Positions 39,456-49,725 of a stretch of 64,000 nucleotides of DNA are shown here, piece after piece. Numbering within the stretch: position 1 is the first letter of the stretch; every line of letters begins with the position of its first letter. A model generated the notes under the pieces. That model had not been told where the DNA came from. It searched no databases and worked only from the letters and a program-made list of their open reading frames with translations. The translations under genes and the position numbers were made by a program. The stretch spans positions 859,002 through 923,001 of the forward strand of contig OAPG01000007.1 in assembly GCA_900208305.1 (NCBI GenBank). The letters are read 5' to 3'. Source of the stretch: Melanopsichium pennsylvanicum. Its lineage: Eukaryota; Basidiomycota; Ustilaginomycetes; Ustilaginales.

Positions 39456-39512
39456 ATTTCTCTGTAATCACATTTTTAGCTTTTTGACTTCTGCTCATGG
39501 ACCTAGTGTGGC
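39413..39512 (+). repeat. ~100-bp direct repeat, right copy
   Basis: Partner of 34566-34668 in the same orientation. It overlaps the 5' end of the transposase remnant. Relative to the left copy it has lost several CG dinucleotides to TG or CA. Confidence 0.8.
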
Positions 39513-39852
39513 TGTTGCAGAATAGGACTAGAATAATGGCCAACATCAATGGGATGGCCCAGGTTAGGGTTAGAAAATTACACAAGAAATTGCAATGTGC
39601 AGGCTGGTTGCTGAGTTGAAGCCATCCTAGGAGCCACCTGCAGTTGGCTGGCTCTTTGATGGCTTTGCCAAGAAGCTTGAGCAGCCCTGGAGGTAGCTGT
39701 GCAATTCACATCAAAATTTGATCCACTCTGCGCTCCTGAATCCTTTTAACGCACAAGAGCATGTCAAGTCTGCGTCAATGGCACAGACCTAACACCTCTA
39801 CATTGTTGAAGAGGGTCCTTTCCATCAGATCATAAACCACAAAACCCAACTT

Positions 39853-40656
39853 GTGATGCCTGCAGCTTTGATGCTGTTTATACATCTTGATCTGCGTCCT
39901 GTAGCACAGATCATGGCAACATTGATCATGGCAAAAGCCTATGAACTGTGTTGCACAGCACAGATGATGATTGACGCACGTTCAGGCCGCCAACAGGCTT
40001 GGACCATGTTGTCTAGTGCATCAAGGTATCAAGACTTAGGAGACTATTTTGCTTTCATCTTGTATGATACACCTTATAAATCAACACCATCACAATTCAG
40101 GTCATTTCTCTTCTCATTTCTCTTCCCTCAAGCAAAGCAAGTCTGGTTCCCCAACAAAGCATGTCAAGACACCTTTGATGTGATGCCAACAAACTCAACC
40201 CAACCATGCTGTTTGCCCTCAATGCTCATCCAATGCAAGAGATTTTACATTGGTGAGTTACTGCACATGGCACTACCACACCAAGAAGCGCTCACAAATC
40301 TTACCTATCTGCTCCTGTTTGACTGCCCTTCTCTTCACAGTTTTGCCCCCATGATTGTTGCTCAAAACTCTCATCACAACACCAGTCTTGATGATATTGG
40401 CTGCGGTTTTGTTCAGAAAGGTCATGTTGATGTCACAGACGGTAGCATATATGCTGATGCTGTTGGTTACAAATGGTATGGGTTGCACGGTGCTGACATC
40501 TTGTCCTTGCTTTCTTGTTTTTATATGTCACACTCCCATGCCTTGCGCTTTGCATCCAACATGGCCTTGCTCAATAGTATGTTCAACTCTCCTGTCTTGC
40601 TCACCGTTTTGCATCCCTCTGCAGTTCACCGTACTGACAACTGCCTTTCTCTTTGA
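39853..40656 (+). CDS. Hypothetical frame inside the inverted-repeat segment
   Basis: 267 codons with no recognised domain. The composition is hydrophobic and His/Ser-rich (for example QNSHHNTSLDDIGCGFVQKG). The surrounding DNA is repeat-like and CpG-poor, so this may be a decayed transposon gene or chance. I assign no function. Confidence 0.25.
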   Translation: MMPAALMLFIHLDLRPVAQIMATLIMAKAYELCCTAQMMIDARSGRQQAWTMLSSASRYQDLGDYFAFILYDTPYKSTPSQFRSFLFSFLFPQAKQVWFPNKACQDTFDVMPTNSTQPCCLPSMLIQCKRFYIGELLHMALPHQEALTNLTYLLLFDCPSLHSFAPMIVAQNSHHNTSLDDIGCGFVQKGHVDVTDGSIYADAVGYKWYGLHGADILSLLSCFYMSHSHALRFASNMALLNSMFNSPVLLTVLHPSAVHRTDNCLSL

Positions 40657-40831
40657 CCTTGTCTCAATGTATTGACATCAGCACTCAGATGTTGCCAGTA
40701 CAAGAGCATCCTTACAATTAGATGCAACATCACACAACAAATTGAATCAAGATTGCGCAAGGCTAGTATCAGATGTTACAGACTGTATATGGGATGGAGC
40801 TTGGGCCTGCATATCATGACCACAAGGTCTT

Positions 40832-40910
40832 ACAACATTGTCTTTCAACATTGTCTTTCAACATTGTCTTTCAACATTGTCTCTCAACATCATTGTTCAA
40901 CATTGTCAAC
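40832..40910 (+). repeat. 13-bp tandem repeat (TTTCAACATTGTC)
   Basis: Three to four perfect units followed by two or three diverged ones, lying between the 267-codon frame and the right inverted repeat. Confidence 0.85.
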
Positions 40911-41230
40911 ACTGTCCAGCTTCACTGGAGCATCACAATACAATCTAGAACAAGTGCTTATACAAAATTCAATTATCAAATGAGTGCACAATGCAAGTCA
41001 CAAGTGAGTGTATGAGAGCTGTGAAAGCTAGTTCCAGGGCCAACCTGTGATCAAAATTGATAGCTGGGACAGCGCAGCTTGCATGGCACTTGGACCTGTG
41101 TCAACCAGGTGACCCATTGTTAAGATGCGCAATTCCTCTGTTGTTAAAGCAGGTCTAGGGCTGACAAGCAATGGCTGACCTATAAACTGCATTGGGGGCG
41201 CAGAGTGGACCAAATTTCGATGTGATTGTC

Positions 41231-41777
41231 TCGGTTGACAACAAATTCAAGCATCACTCACTCTGTGGCCCAATGTGAGCTGACCAGTGCAAAACCAACC
41301 GCCAAGACATGGATTGCTATTCCCACGTTTGATCATGCGCAGGCAGGAGAATGAGCAGCGAACAAAGGGATTCATTGTACGGAGAGCAGCTGAGAAAGTG
41401 CATGACATCTCTGTGGCTGGTGAATCGTGATAAATGCCGCAATTATCTTGCGACCAAAAGACTACACGTTCTCAGACTAGCTCTCGATCACCGGATTGGA
41501 GGCCTTGGTCATGTCGGTCAGGCGCTCCGATGTGACATGGCATGGGTGACGGAACGCAGGATGATGAGCGATAAGGAACACATCACCATTGCACACGACA
41601 TGATGAATATGCGAAGTGAATGAACAAATACAGATGAGAAACGCATTGATAGCACGTTGAGCGAGATCAGAGAACGAATGCAAGATGATTTGTGTGTGCA
41701 ATGTAGCATGAGTGACGCTAGACTTGGTTTTGTGTGAGCATGACTGGTTGGTGTGGTGTTATTGGAAGCGAGGCCGT
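41231..41777. other. Intergenic region, border of island 1
   Basis: About 550 bp between the inverted-repeat segment and the 3' end of the eIF2-beta gene. CG dinucleotides become normal again from about 41,330. No gene seen. Confidence 0.45.
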
Positions 41778-42837
41778 TTAGGCACCTGCGGCAGCCCTGG
41801 TCTTGGAGCGCTTGCCGGTCTGTGCCTGGAAACCGCTCTTGATGGCGCTGACCGAACGTTGGGATCCACACTTTTCGCAAGTGACGAAGAAGATACGGTT
41901 CTCCTTTGTGAGTCTTGTTTCAGGACGCTTGCACGTCTTGCAGATAACGTATTCTGTGATGTATCGTCGGAGCACATTTTCAATCTGCTTTGGCTGGAAA
42001 CGACCACGGATGACGAGACGCTGGGAGCCGTCGACAGAACCGATGGTACCCAACTCGGCAAAGAGAAACTGGATGACGTGCTCTGGTTGACGGTGCATAC
42101 GTTTGCAAATGTCGACGACATTGGCAAAGACTGTCTTCTTGGAACCATCTCGCGCGACCTGAGGAGGCACCATGGTGAACTTTTTCTTGTCTCCGGAGAG
42201 GGCGGGGTTCTGTGCTCGGAGGGTCTTGAATACACGTCCAAGGAGCTCCTGATATGTATAGTCTCGATCTGTGCCCTGCCACGCCTCAACACCGTCATCG
42301 TTTGGTGGTGCTTCAGAGTCTGGTGCTGCTTCTTGAGCGAAAGGGTTGTCTCCGAGCTCTTCTTCGTCGACATGGGCGTATGCGTCGTTTGTGGCTGGCT
42401 CTGCATCGTCTGCTTGTTCATCAGCATCAGCGTCTCCAATTTCCTTTTCGAAAGCGTCGAGGTCGAGTGCGACCTTTTTCTTTGATTTCTTCTTCTTCTT
42501 CAACTCGCCAAACTAAATTGTGTATTAAGAAGAAAGGGAGAAAAGCACATGTTTGAGTGGGGCCATGAACGATTAAGTGGTGGCCATCATGAAATTTGGG
42601 GGTAAGACTCACATTGAGGTCGTCATCTTCTGCAGCGGGCGGATTGGACTGCTCGGCGTCAGCGTCTGGAGTTTGTTTGTTGCTGTCATGGTCAAGTTCG
42701 AGATCGAGGTCAAGCTTCTTCTTGTCCTTCTTCTTCTTCTTGATCATACCACCGAAAAGGTCTGCGGAATCCTGCTGCGGCTCTGCGATACCAGTTCCAT
42801 CGGAAGGGGCGTTTTTGAGAGCGTCAGCGTCTGACAT
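41778..42837 (-). CDS. Translation initiation factor eIF2, beta subunit
   Basis: Two exons: 42837-42613 and 42512-41778. The intron at 42612-42513 (GTGAGT...TTTAG) joins DDDLN to [13 protein letters not shown] in frame and gives 319 residues. Two polylysine K-boxes are visible (KKKKKDKKK in exon 1 and KKKKKSKKK at the start of exon 2). In this family such K-boxes bind eIF5 and eIF2B. The C-terminal half has the eIF2-beta/eIF5 fold ([22 protein letters not shown]). It also has the C4 zinc ribbon ([18 protein letters not shown] then CEKC). It is part of the cytosolic eIF2 GTPase complex that delivers initiator tRNA. It is the equivalent of yeast SUI3. Confidence 0.95.
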
Positions 42838-43679
42838 GGTGGAGAGTATGAAGGATGGTCTGATGAAAAGAGTTGGAGCGGAAGTGGAGGTTCAAACGTT
42901 GATCAAAGCTGGTGTGCAAATGCGTGACTGAAGGTATGCTTGTATGTGACGAACGTGATGGATTTGTAAATCACTTGTTTGAGTCGAATATAGGTAAAGG
43001 ATACGAAGGAGGTTAAGGTGAGTGGAAATGATGTTGTAGAATAAAGAGGTAACGTTCGACTCAGTCTCCACGGTAACAGTACCGCACTTTTTGCAACCAA
43101 CAACTTTTTCGTGCCGTTTGTGCGAGACAAGAATCGAACCGGACTGAGCACAATCGCCTGTCTTGACTCGCGCGAGTCAAACAGGTTTAAAATCAGCGAA
43201 TTTATTGAAATTGTGATCGAGTAGCAAGATCGTTTTCGAATTTTTATTGTTTGCGTCTTCTTCCACAATTCACACTGTATGTGGATTCTGTCATGAATAT
43301 CATAATTTTCTAACAAGATAAATGGGGTCAAAGTCAAGACACACTCTTAATTCAAATTACAATTATGAGCAGCAGCACAGGAACAACCCGGAACCGAATT
43401 CAATCGCAAGGGCCAGTGAGAATATGTGTACTGTGTAAGAAGTGTGCCTACATACCGAGCCTGACCGGAACAAATCGACGCACAGAAGGAGAGAGAGAGG
43501 GAAAGAGAGAATGAGACTTTACTGCCACCACCGACTGCTCGACGCCATCTGCCAATAATCTCGAATCTGGATTGTAATCCCATCCCAGCTTGAGAATCTT
43601 AATCCCCATCCTCTCCCTCCTTCACCCAGGTTTCATTCACCTCTCTTCTTGTCATCATCACGCTTGCTCGTTTTCAAAA
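42838..43679. other. Divergent promoter region, eIF2-beta / ATP synthase gamma
   Basis: 840 bp shared by two housekeeping genes transcribed away from each other. No further gene seen. Confidence 0.5.
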
Positions 43680-45037
43680 ATGGCGATGCTTCCTCGTGCC
43701 GCTCGTCCCGCTATGGCGGCCCTCAACTCGGCCGCTCCAATCGCTATGGCTGCCCGTGCCGGATTCCACTCGTCGTCCGCTCAGTGCGCTTCTCTCCGTG
43801 AAGTTGAGCAGCGTATCAAGTCGGTCAAGAACATCGAAAAGATCACAAAGGTAGGTTGTTTTCTCATCATCCATATCATACAATCCATCACATCCAAAAT
43901 CTGCGACATTCAACCTACCAAGTTACACCTATCGCACCATCTCAAACCCAACGCATCCTTCTGTAGCTCCGATCATTACGTTCCGCGTCCAATCATGACT
44001 TCAATCTACACGCATACGCATTCACCACACTCACCCTCTGCACTCGCATTCCGTAACACTGCAAATATCCATTCATACTCTCTGACCTACCAACAATGTA
44101 CACACAACTTGCTTCTCTCCTGCCATTCACACCCTATCCAAACAGTCGATGAAGATGATTGCTTCCACCAAACTCTCCAAGGCTCAGCGTGCCATGGCTG
44201 CTGCCAAGGCTTACGGTGACGCCAACAACGGTAAGTCTCGCACGTCGTACACACAAATCGTAACCGACCCGAATCCATACCTTTCAGCAATCAGCAGATT
44301 CTAAATAATTCGCATTCCAAAACCCCCATTTTGCTCCCTCTACACACCTCGCAGAGATCTTCACCAATTCCGAGGCCGTTGCCCCCGAGAACGGTCGTCA
44401 ACTTTTCATTGTCGTCTCTTCCGATAAAGGTCTCTGCGGTGGTATCCACTCGTCCGTCACCAAACGTACCAAGGCCGAGTTCAAGAAGATCGGCGCCGCC
44501 GCTGCTGACGCAAGCTCTTCCGAGGGCCCCGCCGTCGTCATTCTCGGTGAAAAGTCAAAGGCTCAGCTCGGCCGCGCTCTTCCCAAGAACATTGCTCTCT
44601 CTTTCAACCAGGTCGGCAAGGACGTTCCCACCTTTGCAGACGCCACCGCCATCGCCGACCAGATCATCAAGTCTGGCATCAAGTTCGACAAGGTCAACCT
44701 CATCTACAATAAGTACGTCTCCGCTCTCTCCTTCGAGTCGGACGTAATCGAGGTCTTCTCTGAGGACGCTCTGCGAAACGCTCCCCAGTTCAAGCTCTAC
44801 GAGCAGGAGGACGACGTCACCAAGGACCTTGCCGAATTCTCGTTCGCCAACGCCATCTACGCTGCTCTCGTCGAGGGTCACGCTTCCGAAATCAACTCGA
44901 AGCGTAACGCCATGGATAACGCTTCCAAGAACGCCGGTGACATGATCTCTTCGCTCAACATGATTTACAACCGTGGACGACAGGCCGCTATCACCAACGA
45001 CTTGGTCGACATCATTACCGGTGCTTCCGCCCTTTAA
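43680..45037 (+). CDS. ATP3: Mitochondrial ATP synthase F1 gamma subunit
   Basis: Three exons: 43680-43850, 44146-44230 and 44355-45037, encoding 312 residues. The introns (43851-44145 and 44231-44354) start GTAGGT and GTAAGT and end CAG. The first 30 residues form an Arg/Ala-rich mitochondrial presequence. Family marks are SLREVEQRIKSVKNIEKITK at the end of exon 1, SMKMIASTKLSKAQRAMAAAK in exon 2, and SDKGLCGGIHSS in exon 3. The C-terminus has the conserved helix ASEINSKRNAMDNASKNAG ... YNRGRQAAITNDLVDIITGA. This is the central rotating stalk of F1 in the mitochondrial matrix. Both junctions preserve the reading frame. Confidence 0.97.
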
Positions 45038-45766
45038 GCGCCTCGATGTTTAAAGAAGCAAACTTCAGTTCAGCGACATGCATGTACCCGATCGGTCTTC
45101 TCGCGTAGATCAGTAATCCAGATAGCTCATTTATGTCATCGCTCGGTTCGACGACTGTGCCAGGAAACACTGTGCGATGATTCGGGAAGGGGTGCGATGT
45201 GCTGACTGCAGTGCAAGTGCAAGTGGGACTGACACAGAGACACGTGTCGCAACCTGATTCGGCATGGTCCCACAAACAATGTTTGCAAACTGCACACAGA
45301 AGAGCTGCACGAGTAGAGATTGTCTGAGTCATTACCGATGCACCATGAGGGTGGCAATTATCCGCATGCTCGCTGAGCGTGTTTTGCTGCGAGTGAGTTA
45401 GACCGAGTGAACTTTTCGTTTGCAAAGCGGTAATACTAAGGACAGGGCGATGCGCCCTCGAGAATCGGTGACACTGCGTTGGCACGACGTAAGGGCAGGT
45501 TGATGAGGAACTTGTAAGGCACCTTCGACTTTTTCCCATGCCGAATCTCATTGAGCTCGTGTTGCAGCGCTCCGATCAATCCGCCTCATTGCTCCCATAA
45601 GTCAGTCCATTCCGCCTCATCTTCCAGTGCTAATGTCCCAGCTTATGACGAAAGCTATTGCCAAGTCGCCGTGTCCATTTGGCACGCCGCTATTATCCCT
45701 TGTTAACCCGCTGCACAGGTTCATTGAATATGAACTAAATTGTCGTTAGATTACGCACTCTATATT
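45038..45766. other. Intergenic region ATP3 - tRNA-Ile
   Basis: ATP3 3' UTR and about 700 bp with no gene recognised. Confidence 0.5.
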
Positions 45767-45870
45767 GCCTCGTTAGCGTAGTTGGATTATCGCATCTGTC
45801 TAATACACGATGCCTCAGCTCGTCTGAGTATTTCAACAGAAGGTCACTGGTTCGAGCCCAGTACGGGGCA
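45767..45870 (+). tRNA. tRNA-Ile (anticodon AAT) with 29-nt intron
   Basis: The cloverleaf folds fully. Acceptor GCCTCGT pairs with ACGGGGC (discriminator A). The D arm is closed by GCG/CGC. Anticodon stem TCTGT pairs with ACAGA. The T arm is ACTGG-TTCGAGC-CCAGT. The loop reads CT-AAT-A (anticodon 45802-45804), then an intron at 45806-45834 in the standard position after base 37. The body resembles eukaryotic elongator tRNA-Met (the GCCTCGTTAGCG start), so the identity rests on the AAT anticodon. Confidence 0.8.
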
Positions 45871-47202
45871 ATCGTTTTTCCTGCAATTTTATTTGCTCTA
45901 ACCGCTCGGAAATCTGCACAACCAACTTGGATCCTGAACTTGAATGTGATGGTGACAGGTAGTTTTGGACAGGTTTTTCTTGCTGGCTAGCAAACAAATT
46001 GGCATTCCTGATGACTAATTTTCTCGAATTGTAGATGGTTTGCAGTGACCTTGGCTGCACTTTTGCACACATCCAGGATTGACCAAGGTTTTCCAGGGCT
46101 CAGCAAATATGATACAAATCTGTCACTCAATAAGGGACAATCAAGACACTGTTCTTGTCTGTGTTGTTGAGTGTTTAATGGGGCTTGTGACTTTGATGTG
46201 ATGTGAGCATCTGTTGCCAACCTTCATGTCTAAGTTGCACTTCTTCTTGCCAGTTGCCCTTGACTATGGTTACCTTTGAGATCCATTGAATCTGCCATTC
46301 CATGCCAGTCAATCTAACTAATGTGCCATTGGTTTAGCCAATCAATCATTGAATCTGACTCATGCCACCCCAGCAAATTTGTTTGCTAACAGCAATGTGT
46401 TGTATGTTAGGATTGTTGAGCTCCCAGGTACAGATGATCTAATGTATGTATATTTTCTTCTTTGTGCTCTGCTTCTGGGTCCTGTTGCAAAGTGCAGGTA
46501 ACTTTTATCTTCCTTTGCAATCATATTTCATGCCCTTCCCACAACTTGTACTTCCTTGCCTCAACACCTTCTGTCTTTGACCAACAAAGTCCTCAATAGC
46601 ACTTCCACTCCTATTACTGGCCTTACTAGAGCTCATCTTCCTTGCATGTACCATCATCACCTGCTCTTGCATTGGGCTCTTCAACCATCATGCCAACCAA
46701 AAAGGACAACAGAGACACTAATGGTGGAGGGGGCAGACAACACACTAGCCACAGACATGAGGTGAAGGAGCCTCCTAAGAGTAAGTGTTTCCAATCTCCC
46801 TTGGATGAAACCTTCTCATCCTCAGAACTGAGACTGATGCTTTGTTTGAGAACTTGTGCCATCTGATATTAACATCACTGCAGCAGGATGGAAGGGTCCC
46901 ATTCCAGCCCAAAATGGCAGTCATGAGGAGGGCAAAGGTGAATCCAACGCTTTGATATCTTCACATTCACAATAAATTCCAACTGACATCATTTGGCGCA
47001 TACTATTGCTCCCCTCTTGCATGCATTGGTTTGGACAAATAGCTGCTGTACATATGGGAATCAAAGGAGTTCAAAATGAAGTATTGTGCCAAGTGCTGGT
47101 GCAGGAGGCATACATTTTGCCTTCCTTCCTTCTGTTGCCCTATTGCAATTCTCAAATTGCTGCTGACCTTCTTTGGCTCTGCTGGTATTGCAACTGGTGC
47201 AG
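45871..47202. other. Transposon island 2, left part
   Basis: CpG-poor, TG/CA-rich DNA. Fragments such as MPTKKDNRDTNGGG (from about 46,690) and LQQDGRVPFQPKMAVMRRAKV (about 46,880-46,940) look like pieces of a decayed protein. I cannot name it or join the pieces in one frame. Confidence 0.4.
45875..45879 (+). terminator. Pol III terminator of tRNA-Ile
   Basis: A T5 run four bases after the tRNA 3' end. Confidence 0.75.
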
Positions 47203-47771
47203 TCAAATTTGAGTACCATGGAGACCCAATTGATGCCAAGCATTGCCACTGCACTCAATGCCAATGCCTTCACAGAGCGCCCTTCCAGTGGGCTGCACTC
47301 TTCCACAAGACCTTGGTAAGGCTTGCAAAACACTGTGATCCGCTCAATCTGGACTTCTTCAGCATGCAAGAGGGTCACAGTGAACACAGCAAGCCTTACA
47401 AGATTAGCTGTAGGAATTGCAGGAGTCCAATGTCATAAGTGGTCTCCATCCAAAGCCCAGACTGCGAAGCTAATTGCAATACTGATGCTGACATAGTATC
47501 GTTATGGCCTTTGATTTTGATGTTGGACAGTGATGAAGGCAGAAAATGGTCATGGTGTAAGTATACAAAGTTTCATTCCCTCTGCTATTTCCCATTCTTG
47601 CCTCATCAAACTTCTTTTCTGCTTCTACCTCCCCATGCCCCATTTGTGGGCTTAACGGCTACCCTTTGTCATTTGTCTTCAAAGACCATCACATACCTGC
47701 AGCTTTTGCACCAACAGCACACATCTTCTACGGCAAGCATGTTATGGATTTTGACAACAATATTCCTAAGG
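47203..47771 (+). pseudogene. GFA/CENP-V-like zinc domain gene remnant
   Basis: Three exon-like blocks in order match the glutathione-dependent formaldehyde-activating (GFA) family. The first (VKFEYHGDPIDAKHCHCTQCQ, HRAPFQWAALFHK, ISCRNCRSPM) lies at 47203-47435 after a GCAG acceptor. The second (DEGRKWSW) is near 47,533-47,558, between a CAG and a GTAAGT. The third (FAPTAHIFYGKHVMDFDNNIPK) is at 47703-47771 after CTGCAG and before GTGAGT. The first CxC zinc pair expected just before the first block is not found, and the donor after RSPM is poor. The sequence lies in CpG-depleted repeat DNA, so I judge it a decayed or captured copy rather than a working gene. Confidence 0.55.
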
Positions 47772-48044
47772 TGAGTCACATGGCTCTCCCTCTTTGATAT
47801 ACACAATTGCACTGCAAGCTATCACTGGGAAGAAGAAACATATGCTGATAATGACAATGACCACATGCTGGTCATGTTTATAACAGTAGGCTGGCCCCAA
47901 GAACAGTTCCAAGCAGCTGCTGCATGCGCCAAAAGAGGAGACTGATAGAACAATGGGCAAAAGCAAGCAACACAAGGATGACCGCAAGTGAATCTTCCAT
48001 GTTCCAAATTGCTTGGCCAGAGATGCACAAGCCTTCAAAGCTTA
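47772..48044. other. Spacer before the 1.68-kb inverted-repeat element
   Basis: CpG-poor DNA. No gene or RNA seen. Confidence 0.4.
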
Positions 48045-49725
48045 GTGTCAGGGGCCAATGTGCCTAACTTGGGGTTCCGTTTGATACCCAGTAAAATCTG
48101 GGGTTTTATCATGTTTCAAAATGTGTCCCGCTGGAAATGCGTTCTCTATCCAATTTCAATCTGAGACCCGCTGGAACCGTCCCAAGTTGACTAGCCCCCA
48201 TGACCACTCCGTTCAGCGGTAGTGCGGCTTGTCTAGATGATTGTGTGACCTGCGCTACGCACAAGTGTCCTTAATGCACACGCTGGTCAATGTCTACAAT
48301 GATTCCTGCAAACTTGAGCACTGTTGTTGTGTCTGGTAAGGCTACGGTGTGGGTTCCGTCGCTGCTATTGAGGTTCCGCCTACAGTGGAGGTGCTGTAGT
48401 GTCAGTAGAGGTGTTGACAGTTGTCAAGTATGTTTGGTTTCTGGACACAAACACTTTAATGCTGCAATACCTGGTGATTGCAGCGGAGACAAGAGGGAGA
48501 TACTGGGAAATTTATAACATATAACTAAGGTAATGAATAATAGAGTAGATGAGCTCTGCTCCTCCACAATTGAAACAAATGCCCTCTTATATCATTCAAG
48601 CCCTGCTTGAAGTTTTTATCAGGATCCCTCTTATCAGGGCCTCCTTATCGGCACTAGCCTCCTGTTAAGGCCGTAGGGTCTAGATACCGCGGGGCGGCTA
48701 CAGCCGGGACAGGATCTACGGGTACGGAGAGGTCATAGGCGTGGGCGACACAGGTGGTCGGGGGTCAGAGCACACTACTGCATTGCTATAGAGCTAACTA
48801 AGTAATACATGCGACCAGGTCCGGAGGCAACCTCATGTCAGGCGGGGGTGGGGTGGTAAGGTACAAGAGCTATCGGCCACCTCCCACCGCGGCGTTACAA
48901 TGTTAGGTTGCCAACGGTCGTATTCTGCATACGGAGGGGCCAGCCGCGGTTGGGCGGTAGGAGGATCGTGTCAGGCCAACCGCTCCGCTGCGAGTGGTCC
49001 AGAGAGGGTTGGTTGGGGCCCGAGGGCCAAGCACCCCCTCTTTGGACTCCGGTTGGTAGGCACTAACACCTCCCCAGCTGCCTCTTGCCTTTGTACCCAG
49101 GGTTTGGCCCCCATGCTTGCCAGTTCTGGCTACCAGAGCCAGTAGCTGCTTATCACTTGATCCCAAATCCTACTGAGCCTGTTATCTGGACCCTCTGTAC
49201 CTGCCAGAGATCCTTATTGCCCCTGTAGCGGCTGTCTATGTCCTCTGGTACCTGTTCACGGCTTCCGGCAAGTGTCCAACCAAAATTGGCTGGAAACCCA
49301 CCTTTTACCGGGACTCAATACGAAACCCAATAAAACCAAGGGTTTCATCTGGACTCATTCTGAGTACCTGTAACACTATGAAATTGGCTGGAAACCCACC
49401 TGTTACCAGGACTCAATACAAAACCCAATAAAACCAAGGGTTTCATCCGGACCCATTCTGAGTACCTGTAACACACGGCTCCTAAGTTCCCAGGAGACGT
49501 TGTAGACAACAACTGGCGCTTGCATCAAAACATTCAGACAAGCCGCACTGCTGCTGAATGGAGTGTTCACAGAGGCTAGTTGACTTGGAACGGGTCCAGC
49601 GGCTCTCGGAACAAAAGTGGATAGAACATGCACTTCCAGCAGGTTTCATTTCAAAACACAATAAAACCCCAGGTTTCATTGGATATTGTATAAAACCCCA
49701 AGTTAGGCACATCGGCCCCTGACAC
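48045..49725. mobile_element. 1.68-kb element with long terminal inverted repeats (copy A)
   Basis: Begins GTGTCAGGGGCCAATGTGCC and ends with the reverse complement of GTGTCAGGGGCCGATGTGCC. The inverted repeats stay recognisable inward for about 150 bp on each side (shared words CTGGGGTTTTAT, GCTGGAA, CTCTATCC/TTCTATCC, GACTAGCC/AACTAGCC). The interior (about 48,640-49,100) is CG-rich, unlike its surroundings, and contains a minus-strand frame (49166-48903) with no known domain. No transposase is seen, so it is probably a non-autonomous DNA transposon. A partial second copy lies next to the telomere. I see no target-site duplication. Confidence 0.7.
49283..49475 (+). repeat. 98-bp tandem duplication inside copy A
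   Basis: The string AAATTGGCTGGAAACCCACC begins at 49283 and again at 49381. Both units run on through AAACCCAATAAAACCAAGGG to TGAGTACCTGTAACA with few differences. Confidence 0.9.

Larger units (their letters stand above)
39701..41230. mobile_element. ~1.5-kb segment bounded by inverted repeats
   Basis: Left 39701-39737 and the reverse complement of 41194-41230 match well over about 30 bp (TCAAAATTTGATCCACTCTG against TCGAAATTTGGTCCACTCTG). One of the differences is CG to CA. No clear target duplication is visible, so the exact ends are uncertain. It contains a 267-codon frame on the plus strand and a 13-bp tandem repeat. It is probably a non-autonomous or decayed DNA transposon. Confidence 0.5.

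Noticed and set aside
34566..39512. LTR retrotransposon as explanation of the direct repeats
   Set aside because: No gag, reverse transcriptase or integrase lies between them, no TG...CA ends are seen, and the cargo is DNA-transposon-like.
40832..40910. CRISPR-like or satellite array
   Set aside because: The 13-bp units are head-to-tail without spacers, in a eukaryotic genome. It is a plain short tandem repeat.
43121..43200. tRNA-like T-arm (GGTTCGATT on the minus strand)
   Set aside because: The flanking bases do not form a T stem, and no matching acceptor, D or anticodon arms are found nearby.
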